Assembly: GCA_947625045.1 (NCBI GenBank)
Contig: CANQMW010000007.1
Coordinates: 1 to 64,000, forward strand
Origin: an uncultured Oscillospiraceae bacterium
GTDB taxonomy: Bacteria > Bacillota > Clostridia > Oscillospirales > Oscillospiraceae
Length of the DNA stretch: 64,000 nt
Direction of reading: 5' to 3'
A model generated the notes under the pieces. That model did not search any database. It was not told the origin of the DNA and saw nothing but the letters and a program-made list of their open reading frames with translations. Each line of letters begins with the position of its first letter. Position 1 is the stretch's first letter. Shown piece after piece: positions 36,790 through 46,861 of the stretch. The position numbers and the translations under genes are program-made.

Positions 36790-39012
36790 TCAGCCCGCGC
36801 CGTAGACGGCTGTCTGTCCGGCGTCCTCACGGAACTGGCCGTAATAGGTGCACCCGCCTTGGGTACACATTGGCTGGAGCGTGTACGTGTACGTGCCCTC
36901 CGCCGGAGGCTTGTCCTGATAGGTATTGCCGGTCTGGAATGCCTTGATCAGTATCCATTCGCTCTCGCCCTCCGCCTGGCGGTAGATGTGATAGGATGTA
37001 GCGTTTGCGGACGGCCCCCAGACGAGCTGCACAACGTTTCCGACTTGCTCTGCCATCAGTATCTCCGGCGGCTCCAGTTGTATCGGTTCTGCCTCCGCCG
37101 TGGCCGTCACCACTTCCGACGGATAAGTCTTTGTTTTTGTCCCGTTAGAATACACGAAATTCGCGCTCACCTGATATTTGTATTCTGTTCCAGCCTGGGC
37201 CGTAATGTCCCGGAACTGTGTGTTATCTTCACCCGTCAGATCTGCCACCACAGTCCATTCGCCGCCAGGTTCCCTGCGGGCGACGGTATAGCCTGCCATT
37301 GTTTCTATTTTTCCCCATATCAAAACAGGCGCGCCGTTTTCCAGTTCCACAGTGACGCTCGGTCCGGAGAATTCCGGAATATACAATATCCGGCCAGACC
37401 AGCTGCCATATACATACTCTCCCGCCTCATTGATCCAATAGGCCCTCACGCGATACTGATAGGGCAAGCCCTCCAGCATGGCAGTATCAACATAGGACGT
37501 ATCCGGCCCCGGCTCTCCCTGGTTCTGCCAACTTCTCGCATACACCCGTCTATTCAACCAATATCCATCCGCACCTGGAACCGGATCCCATGTCAGTGTC
37601 ACACCATCAGCCGTGTCAGACACTGTTAGGTTTTGGGGAGCTGCGATCAGCGCCGTTTCGCTCAGACCGGCAAAGTTATATTTGCCCCAATAGCGGACGC
37701 CATCCGTTTCCCGGTAGGGGGCGACCACGTATGTGTAAGCAGTGCCGATTGCAAGACCCTCGTCCGCATAGAAGAGCGTTTTGCCGTCCACGTCCGCCAC
37801 CTGTGCGAACATTTTTGCTTCGGCATCGTCCTTTCGGTAAATACAGTACCCATCCGCACCCTTGGATGCCTTCCAGGACAGCGTGAGTGTTTGCCCGTTC
37901 ACCTCCAGGCCGCTCAACTCCGGCGCAGCGAGGGTATTATCCCTCGGCGAGCCGTCCCACTCAAAGTCACAGCCCCACTCAGAAATGATCTCATTATATT
38001 TCTCAAATGCCTGGTCCCAGTCGGCATAGGCCGGATCGCCGCGCTTATCCTCAAAACCGTAGTGCTCCATAAGATACCGGCTCAGATAATCTGTCACTTT
38101 TGCCGCACCGTGGCAGTTCGTATGACCAGTGCTATAGTAATCTGCTGCCAGATCCAGCCCTATTTCTTCGTACAGTTCGTTCATATTCAGCGCTGGATAT
38201 CCGCGCGCCTCTAAATAATCACATATCGAATTAATCTGCGCCAAAGCGCTCTCATCAGTCGTAATCTGCGGCGAATTCACGAACAGGACATCAACATCCT
38301 CTTCGTCGCAGTAATCCAATAGACTATCCAGATACCCAAAATTATCCTCTGGCAATGGTTCCCGACGGTCTGTCTGACGATATTTCGCCGACACATCCAC
38401 ACTCTTGCGGAGGAAAGAACTGTATGTGCTCCCTCCCTTCAGACCGTCCAATTCATAATTGAAGTCCGCCTCCGTCAACTCTTCCCAGCGAGAGTGATAA
38501 CGGTATAGGGGGAAATAAAACTCCAGCCGGTCTTTTCCTTCGTATCCCGAAAGGTCCAGAAGCGCATTTGTCATCTTGAGTTTATTTATTGAGTTTGGAA
38601 AATAGTCGAGCAGATAATGTAGCTGCGGCTCACTGTATTCAGTGCCCTGAAGACCGATCTTCACGATATAAAGCGCGTTTGGCTGTGTTTTTCTCGCCTC
38701 CCTGATGATGCCCTCAGCTGCGGCGAGCGGCTGGCTATTGCTCGCAAGCGGATAAACTGTAATGCCATAGTTTTCCCATGCCAATGGCGCCATCCAAAAC
38801 GCATAAGTAGCGCTTGAGCCTAAATACACAGCATCCAGAGAATCCTCTCTCTCTTCAAAAAAGCCATGGACCCATTGGTAATTCCGGTAGTCCTCTGTGC
38901 TTGTCATGACTTTTGAAAGCGGGATCATAAGTGCGGCCAGAAGCGCGAAAAACACTATGGCTCTTAAAGCTTTTTTCATCCCTGTTCTCTTCATCATATA
39001 TATTCTTCCCAT
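36790..39012 (-). CDS. SGNH/DltD-AlgJ-like membrane-anchored protein with C-terminal fibronectin III repeats
   Basis: VYLGSSATYAFWMAPLAWENYGI..YYSTGHTNCHGAAKVTDYL; several FN3-like repeats. Confidence 0.78.
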   Translation of the reverse strand: MGRIYMMKRTGMKKALRAIVFFALLAALMIPLSKVMTSTEDYRNYQWVHGFFEEREDSLDAVYLGSSATYAFWMAPLAWENYGITVYPLASNSQPLAAAEGIIREARKTQPNALYIVKIGLQGTEYSEPQLHYLLDYFPNSINKLKMTNALLDLSGYEGKDRLEFYFPLYRYHSRWEELTEADFNYELDGLKGGSTYSSFLRKSVDVSAKYRQTDRREPLPEDNFGYLDSLLDYCDEEDVDVLFVNSPQITTDESALAQINSICDYLEARGYPALNMNELYEEIGLDLAADYYSTGHTNCHGAAKVTDYLSRYLMEHYGFEDKRGDPAYADWDQAFEKYNEIISEWGCDFEWDGSPRDNTLAAPELSGLEVNGQTLTLSWKASKGADGYCIYRKDDAEAKMFAQVADVDGKTLFYADEGLAIGTAYTYVVAPYRETDGVRYWGKYNFAGLSETALIAAPQNLTVSDTADGVTLTWDPVPGADGYWLNRRVYARSWQNQGEPGPDTSYVDTAMLEGLPYQYRVRAYWINEAGEYVYGSWSGRILYIPEFSGPSVTVELENGAPVLIWGKIETMAGYTVARREPGGEWTVVADLTGEDNTQFRDITAQAGTEYKYQVSANFVYSNGTKTKTYPSEVVTATAEAEPIQLEPPEILMAEQVGNVVQLVWGPSANATSYHIYRQAEGESEWILIKAFQTGNTYQDKPPAEGTYTYTLQPMCTQGGCTYYGQFREDAGQTAVYGAG

Positions 39013-39038
39013 TCACTCTACTTCTCGTCAAATGTCGC

Positions 39039-40103
39039 CTACTGCACACTTTTTCTTTTCCGAAAGTCGTTCAGCATATCCTTCACCCCTGCGGCCAGAT
39101 CATACTGTGGTACCCAGTCCAGCCCTTCCAGTTTGGAGGCATCCAGGACCGCTCTGGAAATACGGGAGTACCCCCTGGCTTCTTCCTCCGTGGGGAAGTC
39201 GTTTTGGATGCCGACGCCGCCAGCCTCTGCCAGCGTTTGGGCAAACTCACGGACTGTAGCAATGGAATGCCGGTTCGCCACGTTATACGCCTCGCCCGAC
39301 ACGCCCCACACCAGAATGTACAGCAGCGCCGTCGCCGCATCCTTCACATAGCAGAACGAACGCACCTGCGTACCCGGGCTTTTCATCACGATGTCCTCAT
39401 GGGCCAGCACCCTGCGCAGAAACTGCGCGTCCGCCCGGGTGTTCCTCTCCGTGATTGCCGGGCCGTACACATGGCACAGCCTCGCCACAACGGCGTCTAC
39501 GCCGTACTGCGCGTGATAGCTGGCGCACAGCGTCTCCGCCGCCCGCTTGCTCTCCGGGTAGCAGGAACGCGGGTTCGTAATATCGATGTAGCCGTAATCG
39601 TCCTCCCGGAACGCGCTGTTCGGGTCACCGCTGGTGCCGTATATCTCCCCGCTGGACAAAAACAGCAACCGGGCTCCGCACCGCCTCGCCAGCTCCAGCA
39701 TGTTGAGCGTTCCCAGTAAATTCGCCTTCATCACGTCTACCGGTGTCTGCGAATAGGCAAGAGGATGAGCCGGACTGGCCGCGTGGACGATATAGTCGAC
39801 CTGCAGGTCCGACAGATCCACACGGCTTATGTCGCCCTCCAGCACGTGAAAGCATGAGGCATGAATATATGCTTGGAAGCGGTCCTCCAGCCTTCGGCCG
39901 TCGCGCCCCAAGGCATATACTTCTATCTTTGGCTCCGCACCGTTCCCCAACATGAGGCAGTCGATCAGGGTAGAACTGATCAGCCCACTGGCACCGGAGA
40001 CCAATAACCGCTTGCCCGCCAGCATGTCAAACGGCATTTGAACCCGAGGGGATATATCTCCTAAAACGGTCTTCCCTGCCATTGCGTCCGTCACTCCCGT
40101 CAA
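39039..40103 (-). CDS. NAD-dependent epimerase/dehydratase
   Basis: LLVSGASGLISSTLIDCLM; HAASPAHPLAYSQTPVDVMKANLLGTLNMLE; SRSCYPESKRAAE-like YPESK. Confidence 0.9.
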   Translation of the reverse strand: MTGVTDAMAGKTVLGDISPRVQMPFDMLAGKRLLVSGASGLISSTLIDCLMLGNGAEPKIEVYALGRDGRRLEDRFQAYIHASCFHVLEGDISRVDLSDLQVDYIVHAASPAHPLAYSQTPVDVMKANLLGTLNMLELARRCGARLLFLSSGEIYGTSGDPNSAFREDDYGYIDITNPRSCYPESKRAAETLCASYHAQYGVDAVVARLCHVYGPAITERNTRADAQFLRRVLAHEDIVMKSPGTQVRSFCYVKDAATALLYILVWGVSGEAYNVANRHSIATVREFAQTLAEAGGVGIQNDFPTEEEARGYSRISRAVLDASKLEGLDWVPQYDLAAGVKDMLNDFRKRKSVQ

Positions 40104-40801
40104 CTCCCCTGCGACCCATGCAGAAATGCCCGGAGGATATCCATATCCTCCAAGGTGGTCAGCTTAAAGTTCTTCTCCGAGCCCTTTGAGAGATAGACCG
40201 TCTCTCCCAGCTCCTGCATCAATGTACAGCTTGCCGCCGTGTTTTTTATCCCGCGCTTTTTTGCTTCATCATGCGCCCACAGCAGCTTTTCCAGTGTATA
40301 TGTATGCGGCGTCTGAGTCCGGAAAAGCTGTTCCCGCGGGATAGAAATGTCGGATGTACGGCCATCTGCGCTCTTGAACACCGCTTCCACGCAAGGGATA
40401 GCAGCCACCGCAGAGCCATATTTTTTGAATACCGACAAGCTATCGGCGATGATGTCATATGATACCAGCGGCCGGTTCCCATCGTGGACCATGACGATGC
40501 TGTCCGGTCCGCACTCCTCCGCCAGTGCCCGCAGGCCGTTTTCAATGGATTCCTGCCCCGTGGCGCCGCCGGATACGACCCAGCGCAGCTTCGTTATCTC
40601 ATACTGCCGGGAATAGGTCCAGACAAAGTCCTTCCAGGTGTCCAGCGTCACCACCATGATCGCGTCGATTTGCGGGTTCTTCTCGAAAGCCTCCATGGTA
40701 TAGAGAATGATCGGCCTGTCGTTGATATGTAAAAACTGTTTGGGGATATCCTGATGCATCCGGCTCCCGTTGCCCGCCGCCGTCAGAAGTGCAACGACCA
40801 T
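40100..40801 (-). CDS. IspD/TarI-family cytidylyltransferase
   Basis: LLTAAGNGSRMHQDIPKQFLHINDRPIILYTMEAF; MVHDGNRPLVS. Confidence 0.9.
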   Translation of the reverse strand: MVVALLTAAGNGSRMHQDIPKQFLHINDRPIILYTMEAFEKNPQIDAIMVVTLDTWKDFVWTYSRQYEITKLRWVVSGGATGQESIENGLRALAEECGPDSIVMVHDGNRPLVSYDIIADSLSVFKKYGSAVAAIPCVEAVFKSADGRTSDISIPREQLFRTQTPHTYTLEKLLWAHDEAKKRGIKNTAASCTLMQELGETVYLSKGSEKNFKLTTLEDMDILRAFLHGSQGS

Positions 40802-40817
40802 TTACACGTCCTCTACT

Positions 40818-42131
40818 TCACATTAATTCTTTCAGTTTCTCTACAACTCTTTCCGCTGCGTGCCCGTCCTCAAAGCATCCTTTTTCTTCCAAAAACTTGT
40901 CGCAGTTTTCTCTATATCTATCCTCGTCGAAATTTTCGATATTATTAATAAGCTCGAAATTATTCTGCGCTAATGGTATCGGCGTCGTTTCCAACGGATA
41001 ATAGAATCCTCGTTCGCTGTAAAAACTACGCAAATCTGTTACGAAGAAAAATGCCGGCCTTCTTGTTAACATATAATCACATATCCAACTCGAGTAATCC
41101 GTGATCCCAACATCAGTTATCAGCAAAAGATCTTGAATGTCAGGATATGTCGAAACATCTAAAACAAATTCAGGGAATTGCGTCGCTTTCTTTGCTTTCT
41201 TTACTTGTTTTTGAAGCTGAAAATGAAACCTTACCAATATGATCCATTCACCGCCAAAGCGGTTTATGAGGGCTTTTTGCAGTTTTTTATAGTCAATATC
41301 ATAATATGAAAAACTAATTTCGTCTCTGTATGTTGGTGCATAAAGCGCAACATGTACGTCCTTTCCGATACTCAAATCAGAACGAAGACGTTTTTTTATT
41401 GTCTTCTCTTTGTCAGTATTCGGTAACACCAGTATGTCATTTCTGGGATATCCAAAAGAAAGCATCTCACTAGACGGCCAAAACGTCTTTTTAAACAGTT
41501 TGTTCTCAAACTCACTGTTAGTAATGCAATAATCTGTCCGCGCACCGGCCTGTTTTGCTTTTCTTATCCAAATCTTGTCACTACTCGTTTCAAACCTTTT
41601 GAGTCCAAAAGAACCATGCCATGCTTCAATCAGTATCTGGTCTTTCTTTTTGGGCATGTATAGGTACTGAAGATTAATAGAATTATCCAGCCACACTTTT
41701 GCCGATGCCATTTCGCAGAAAAGCTCATAAGAATCACGGAGGACGATCCTCAATTTTGAGGGAAACTGATCCGACCTTTTCAGTTCCTCACGTCGTACTA
41801 CCCAAACCAACTCCCATGGTAGTTCTTGCCGGATTATCTCATCCGCGATCGCACGAAGATTGCAGTTGTAGCTTCCCCTTGTGGTCATAAAGAGTATCTT
41901 ATTGTGTGCGACCTTTGTTTCTCTGGCTAGCTTTCTTCTGAAAAACGATGAAAATACGGCATCAATTCTCTTAAAAACCCGCCTTCTGTTTTTCCCGCTA
42001 AGCGTATCTGTAATAAACAGTTTCTTCAGCTTCCTATATGACTTCTCCAGTAGCATTCCTTCTGTAATCGCTTTTTTGACCTTATTCACACACTTGCGCC
42101 TTTCATCAGTTCTTGATCTGCATTCTTTCAC
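40818..42131 (-). CDS. CDP-glycerol:glycerophosphotransferase family (TagB/TagF-like)
   Basis: QILIEAWHGSFGLKRFE; LYAPTYRDEISF; LLLITDVGITDYSSWICDYMLTRRPAFFFVTDL. Confidence 0.92.
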   Translation of the reverse strand: MKECRSRTDERRKCVNKVKKAITEGMLLEKSYRKLKKLFITDTLSGKNRRRVFKRIDAVFSSFFRRKLARETKVAHNKILFMTTRGSYNCNLRAIADEIIRQELPWELVWVVRREELKRSDQFPSKLRIVLRDSYELFCEMASAKVWLDNSINLQYLYMPKKKDQILIEAWHGSFGLKRFETSSDKIWIRKAKQAGARTDYCITNSEFENKLFKKTFWPSSEMLSFGYPRNDILVLPNTDKEKTIKKRLRSDLSIGKDVHVALYAPTYRDEISFSYYDIDYKKLQKALINRFGGEWIILVRFHFQLQKQVKKAKKATQFPEFVLDVSTYPDIQDLLLITDVGITDYSSWICDYMLTRRPAFFFVTDLRSFYSERGFYYPLETTPIPLAQNNFELINNIENFDEDRYRENCDKFLEEKGCFEDGHAAERVVEKLKELM

Positions 42132-42143
42132 GTCTGTTCAATA

Positions 42144-42944
42144 TCATTTTTCCATGCTGATATGTTTTAACCGCTCAGGTTGATCCGGTATCCTTAGATA
42201 CATCGTTCCATACATCAGTTCCAGAATTTCCTCAGCCAACTCAGGTATCGCAAACCATCTTCCTTCAAATCTTTCTAGCCTAATTTGATGTCCAAGCCGA
42301 AGAACAGGATAAATTTCTTTTTTATACCCATACGCCCCTGCATAGCACGCCATATATTCCCCGTCGCTCAGCCATTTGCTCAGCCGCAAAAGCTTTCGCC
42401 TCAGCTTTACCAAGCCACGGGGGGAAAACAGCCGCAATACGACATAGCCTATCCTTCCGCTCAGCTCCTCATAGGGCCGGTACGCCTCCCCGCTGTCCAC
42501 CTGCCCCCGGTAGTTCATCACCGCCAGCACGTTGAACAGCAGGTGACATATGAGCCCCGGCTTCGGGCAGCCGTCCAGCGGAAAGATATCTATAAACACG
42601 CCCTGGTGGAACTTCGCGTCCTTGAACCGCTCCTCGTAGACCTCCGTCCCGTTTTTGCGGAGCTTGTTATAGGACAGGAAATAATAGGGGTCCGTTTCTG
42701 GGCACTGGTAGAAAAACTTGAGGTCCAGCTCCGTCCTGCAGACTTCTCCGAACCGGTCGTAGTCCGCCCGGGGCATGGCCACGTCTATGTCGTCGTCCCA
42801 GGGGATGAACCCATGGTGCCGCACCGCGCCCAGCAGCGTCCCGCCTACCAGGTAATACCTCAGTCCGTGCTTCTCACACAGCCGTACGAACTCGTCCAGT
42901 ATCTCCAGCTCACACAGCTGCAGCTGCCGCAGTTTGTCATACAT
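42144..42944 (-). CDS. LicD-family phosphotransferase
   Basis: YYLVGGTLLGAVRHHGFIPWDDDIDVAMPRADYDRF. Confidence 0.94.
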   Translation of the reverse strand: MYDKLRQLQLCELEILDEFVRLCEKHGLRYYLVGGTLLGAVRHHGFIPWDDDIDVAMPRADYDRFGEVCRTELDLKFFYQCPETDPYYFLSYNKLRKNGTEVYEERFKDAKFHQGVFIDIFPLDGCPKPGLICHLLFNVLAVMNYRGQVDSGEAYRPYEELSGRIGYVVLRLFSPRGLVKLRRKLLRLSKWLSDGEYMACYAGAYGYKKEIYPVLRLGHQIRLERFEGRWFAIPELAEEILELMYGTMYLRIPDQPERLKHISMEK

Positions 42945-43761
42945 CCCTTCCTACGATCCCCTTCACCGCCGCTCTCCGTTTCGTCCCCGGTGGCAGCAGC
43001 GCGTTCAGGGCTCTCCTTTTCACATACTCCTCGCCGGTGTAAAAGTGTACCCGGGGCAACTCCAGCGTCTTCAACTCCCGCCGCCGGTATTCGGCATACA
43101 CCCCCAGCAGCCGCTCCCCTATGTACCCGTCTACACGAGGCTCCGGGTCAGGCGCCTCAGCGTCGAACGCTTCCAGCAGCGGGAACAGCCAAGAGCAGTA
43201 GTCGTGGAACACATCCCGGCTCATGACGAAGATATTGCCGAAATACTGCGCCGTGCCATTTAAATATGTATCCAGATCAACCGAAATCTCCGGATACATC
43301 GCTCGTACCAGTTCTTTCGCCAAGTCAAGGTCAGTGGCACGGTGATACCGAGCGTAATGCTCCCGCACAGGCACACCCATATCCTCACCCTGAGGGAGGA
43401 TCATGTCATAGCGTTCAATGAGCGGCCCAAAGCGGTCATAACCCAGCGCGGCCAAGTCCGGCTCACGCCGTATGATGTACGGTCGCTTGGCATCAACATC
43501 TGGATACAGATACCGCCGGTAATGGAAAAAGCCGTACCAGCCCGCCGTGACATTCTTCCAGGCCCAGTACTGGCCCGTGAGCTCACAGTAGGCCCGATTC
43601 TTGGCGGAGATGTTCTCCCCTTCGTCGTCATGGGCAAAGCCCGGGAACCGTTTCCCCGCCAAGGCCGCGCCCACCTGCAGCGGGCACAGCAGCGGATGCG
43701 ACGGCACCGCAACCGGCTCATGAAAGCACACATACAGCTTTATCTCAGCTCTCCCACCCAT
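42937..43761 (-). CDS. DUF4422 glycosyltransferase
   Basis: AYCELTGQYWAWKNVTAGWYGFFHYRRYLY; YARYHRATDLDLAKELV. Confidence 0.88.
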   Translation of the reverse strand: MGGRAEIKLYVCFHEPVAVPSHPLLCPLQVGAALAGKRFPGFAHDDEGENISAKNRAYCELTGQYWAWKNVTAGWYGFFHYRRYLYPDVDAKRPYIIRREPDLAALGYDRFGPLIERYDMILPQGEDMGVPVREHYARYHRATDLDLAKELVRAMYPEISVDLDTYLNGTAQYFGNIFVMSRDVFHDYCSWLFPLLEAFDAEAPDPEPRVDGYIGERLLGVYAEYRRRELKTLELPRVHFYTGEEYVKRRALNALLPPGTKRRAAVKGIVGRDV

Positions 43762-44308
43762 ACTCCGCCTGCTCCTTGTCCAGCTGCTCCTGCATGAGCT
43801 GCTGGACGGTCTCGGTCATCAACTCAACCCAGGTGGTCTCATACAGCTTCTGCAGTGTCCGGGCAGAAACAAGGCCATCATCAAATCCTGCGACCCTGCT
43901 CACAGTCTTTATCTGCTCCCGGACCATCGACAAGGCCGGGAGCGTGCCTATCTTGTCCATAAATATCGCCCCACTGGAGATGCCGTTTCGCCGGGCGCAG
44001 GCCAAAAGCTCCTCCCGCAGACTGTCCGGCAGGTGGATGACACGCTCCGCCGTCGTGATCTCGCCAGTCTTGACTTCCTCCACTGTCACCGCCAGAAGCT
44101 CCTGCGGCTGGACGCCCGCAGAGAAAATCGCCAGCATGGCAAGATAGGCCTGCACCTTGTGCATTTTCCGCGCTGTCTTCAACATCTCCAGGTACTGATC
44201 CCGGGTGAGTTCCTTCGGTGCCGGTTCCGGGATAAACGCAGGCTCCCTGGGGACCTGCGTGACCGGGCGCCGCCGTATTCGGTTTTGACTACGCGGCAGC
44301 TCCTGCAT
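43745..44308 (-). CDS. Degenerate tyrosine-recombinase-like protein (short form)
   Basis: [33 protein letters not shown]..; lacks box I Arg, HxxRH and Tyr. Confidence 0.7.
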   Translation of the reverse strand: MQELPRSQNRIRRRPVTQVPREPAFIPEPAPKELTRDQYLEMLKTARKMHKVQAYLAMLAIFSAGVQPQELLAVTVEEVKTGEITTAERVIHLPDSLREELLACARRNGISSGAIFMDKIGTLPALSMVREQIKTVSRVAGFDDGLVSARTLQKLYETTWVELMTETVQQLMQEQLDKEQAEYGWES

Positions 44309-44310
44309 CC

Positions 44311-45291
44311 TTATACATCCCAGCCTGCTATGAGCTGTTCTTGCTCCGCCTGCTTATCCATCGTCTGCTCCACCAGCAGTGCAAAGTTCGCCTCCACCGC
44401 TGCCCGAGTACTCTTGTACAGCCGCCGCAGGCACTGGGGATTACACTTCTCGCTTGCTATCCCAGCTGTTTCACTCAGTTTCGAAATAGAAGCCGTCAAA
44501 CCAGAGCGACACATGGCTTTGCCCCTGATTGACTTAAAGATGGGCCCAATGCCTATCCCCTGCCGTTCCGCGTATGCCAAAAGCTCCCAGCACAGGCAGC
44601 GAGGAAGATGCACCATACTTCTCGTGCCGCTGGATTCGACCATCAGGCAACCGGTCTTTGCCGCCTCCACTGTCACCTTTTTCAATTGCTGCACCGGCAA
44701 GTCGCAGGAGGCAAACAGCTTCACCAACAAATACTCCCTCTCCCGTTCCAAGGTCTTCGCCGCCTGTAGAAGCTGCAGGTATTCGCCCCGTGTAAGCTCC
44801 GGCTGGGGGCTCTTCTCCTGCTTTGGCAGCTCGGAAAGCTGATACTCCCGATGTCCTACATAGTCCAAAAACCTATTTGCCACTATCGCGAAATTGTTTA
44901 TTGTATTGGCAGCATATCCCTTATCTCGCAGGAGCTCTATCCATTGTGCAAGAGTACCCTTGCGGACGAATTTATCCTCCGGCAGGTCCTGATACAGCTG
45001 CTCCAGGATGCTACCGTAGCGGCGAGCAGCCGCAATAGAGCCTTTGGTGGACAGACTCAACAAATATCCGTCCATATCCTCACGGGTTATCAGGACACCA
45101 GGGTCATTGGATACCGGCCATATGGTGTCAGCCTTATCCTGCCTATCTTTAGTATTGGTTGTCCCCAACGCCTGACCCGTCGGCTCGCGCCACTCCCCGG
45201 AAAAATGCCGTATCTCAGCGCCCGCGTGCCGCATTACCCCGAACTCCTTCCATTCGCTGAAAAAGTCAATATAAAAACAAACGTTTCTCAT
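44311..45291 (-). CDS. Degenerate tyrosine-recombinase-like protein (long form)
   Basis: ELTRGEYLQLLQAAKTLEREREYLLVKLFASCDLPVQQLKKVTVEA; NPQCLRRLYKSTRAAVE; no Tyr box. Confidence 0.72.
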   Translation of the reverse strand: MRNVCFYIDFFSEWKEFGVMRHAGAEIRHFSGEWREPTGQALGTTNTKDRQDKADTIWPVSNDPGVLITREDMDGYLLSLSTKGSIAAARRYGSILEQLYQDLPEDKFVRKGTLAQWIELLRDKGYAANTINNFAIVANRFLDYVGHREYQLSELPKQEKSPQPELTRGEYLQLLQAAKTLEREREYLLVKLFASCDLPVQQLKKVTVEAAKTGCLMVESSGTRSMVHLPRCLCWELLAYAERQGIGIGPIFKSIRGKAMCRSGLTASISKLSETAGIASEKCNPQCLRRLYKSTRAAVEANFALLVEQTMDKQAEQEQLIAGWDV

Positions 45292-45294
45292 GAA

Positions 45295-45800
45295 TATAAG
45301 TGGCCCGAAACGCCGTCAAACATCACTCTGTCCGTTATGCCGAGGTGCCGCGCTTTTCCTCCAGCATGGGCCGGTACTTGTCTTCACCCACCAGAAGCAA
45401 CACACTCTCGGGCTACACTTTCACCGCCTCAGCCAGCATGTTCGGCAGAAAACTTTGGCATTCTGATATCAAAGCCACTCCCACATGACCTATCGCGCTC
45501 TTACGGTCCGGCCCCTTCTCATGACACACTTCATTCCGCGCCGCCGACTCGATCGAAACCCATTAACATCTATCCCGTTAGGGATGAACTGAAACCCCCA
45601 CCCCGACATCTCGTCCACAGCAAACGGAAAAGTTGCCGCATCCCTGGAGCAGGCACACATGACCGTGAATACGCTACTGCCCTGCTGTGCTACCACAGCG
45701 CCCACTTCCAGCCAGGTCATATCCAGCCGCGTCAGCATATTGCAGAGAAACGGCTCTATCCCTCCGGAATCCTGGCTTACGCACATGTAGCACATCAGCC
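45295..45800 (-). pseudogene. GT4-family glycosyltransferase (EpsF-like) pseudogene
   Basis: Broken frames: SGGIEPFLCNMLTRLD, FQFIPNGIDVNGF, AEAVKV*PESVLLLVGEDKYRPMLEEK, LGITDRVMFDGV. Confidence 0.75.
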
Positions 45801-45829
45801 TGATTGAACTATTCTTCCTGTGTTCTTCC

Positions 45830-45925
45830 TACTCCCCATATGGTTCTGCAGCACGAATTGCTGCACAGTCTCTGCCATCTGTTTCGCCCAAGTCGTCTCA
45901 TACAGTTACAGTCCTTGAAGCGTGT
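45830..45925 (-). pseudogene. Remnant of a short-form integrase-like C-terminus
   Basis: LYETTWAKQMAETVQQFVLQNHMGS matches LYETTWVELMTETVQQLMQEQL at 43745-44308. Confidence 0.7.
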
Positions 45926-45965
45926 ATGTGCACTGTCTTTTGGGTAAACAGCATTGCTCATAGCT

Positions 45966-46841
45966 TCACGATCTGTCGTCTTCCGCGATCTCCTTCAGAT
46001 ACTGGCCGTAGGCCGTCTGCTCCAGCGGCTCCGCCAGGCTCAGGAGCTGCTCCCTGTCGATGAAGCCCTTCCGGTAGGCGATCTCCTCGATGCAGGACAC
46101 ATACAGCCCCTGCCGCTTCTGGATGATGTTCACGAACTGGGCCGCCTCTTGCAAGCCATCGTATGTACCGGTGTCCAGCCAGGCCATGCCCCGGAAAAAC
46201 TTAACCGCGTGGAGCTGCCCCCGGCGCAGGTATTCCTGGTTCACCGCCGTGATCTCCAATTCACCCCGGGCGGAGGGCTTTATCGTCTTTGCGATGTCCA
46301 CCACCTGGCTGTCGTAGAAATAGAGCCCCGGCACGGCGTATTTTGATTTGGGCCGTCTGGGCTTTTCCTCCAGGGACAGCACCGTACCGTCCTTATCGAA
46401 TTCCACCACGCCGAAGTCGGATGGGTCGTGGACCGGATAGCCGAATACCACCGCCCCCTCCTTCACGTCCGTGGCCTTGCGCAGGAAGGAGGAAAAGCCG
46501 CTGCCGTAGAAGATATTGTCCCCCAGTATCAGCGCCACCCTGTCCCCGGCGATGAACTGCTCGCCGATGAGAAACGCCTCGGCCAGGCCGTTGGGCTTAT
46601 CCTGTTCGGCATAGGAAAACTTCATGCCCAGCTGGGTCCCGTCCCCCAGTATCTCCTGAAAAGCGGGCAGGTCCCGGGGCGTAGAGATGATGAGCACTTC
46701 CCGTATCCCCGCCAGCATCAGCGTGGACAGGGGGTAGTAGATCATGGGCTTGTCATAGACTGGTAGCAACTGCTTGCTAGTCATCTGCGTCAGCGGGTAT
46801 AGCCGCGTACCACTACCGCCCGCCAGTATGATCCCCTTCAT
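45966..46841 (-). CDS. rfbA: Glucose-1-phosphate thymidylyltransferase
   Basis: [46 protein letters not shown]. Confidence 0.97.
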   Translation of the reverse strand: MKGIILAGGSGTRLYPLTQMTSKQLLPVYDKPMIYYPLSTLMLAGIREVLIISTPRDLPAFQEILGDGTQLGMKFSYAEQDKPNGLAEAFLIGEQFIAGDRVALILGDNIFYGSGFSSFLRKATDVKEGAVVFGYPVHDPSDFGVVEFDKDGTVLSLEEKPRRPKSKYAVPGLYFYDSQVVDIAKTIKPSARGELEITAVNQEYLRRGQLHAVKFFRGMAWLDTGTYDGLQEAAQFVNIIQKRQGLYVSCIEEIAYRKGFIDREQLLSLAEPLEQTAYGQYLKEIAEDDRS

Positions 46842-46861
46842 ACTCTCTTCGTCTCTTTCCG

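Noticed and set aside
35852-39719. Plus-strand ORFs such as 35852-36430, 36859-37629, 37633-38214, 38931-39719
   Set aside because: Antisense to MBOAT, SGNH/FN3 and epimerase genes; no recognisable domains
42285-43226. 313-aa plus-strand ORF
   Set aside because: Antisense to LicD and DUF4422 genes
44851-45807. 318-aa plus-strand ORF
   Set aside because: Antisense to an integrase-like gene and the GT4 pseudogene; protein-like signal is on the minus strand
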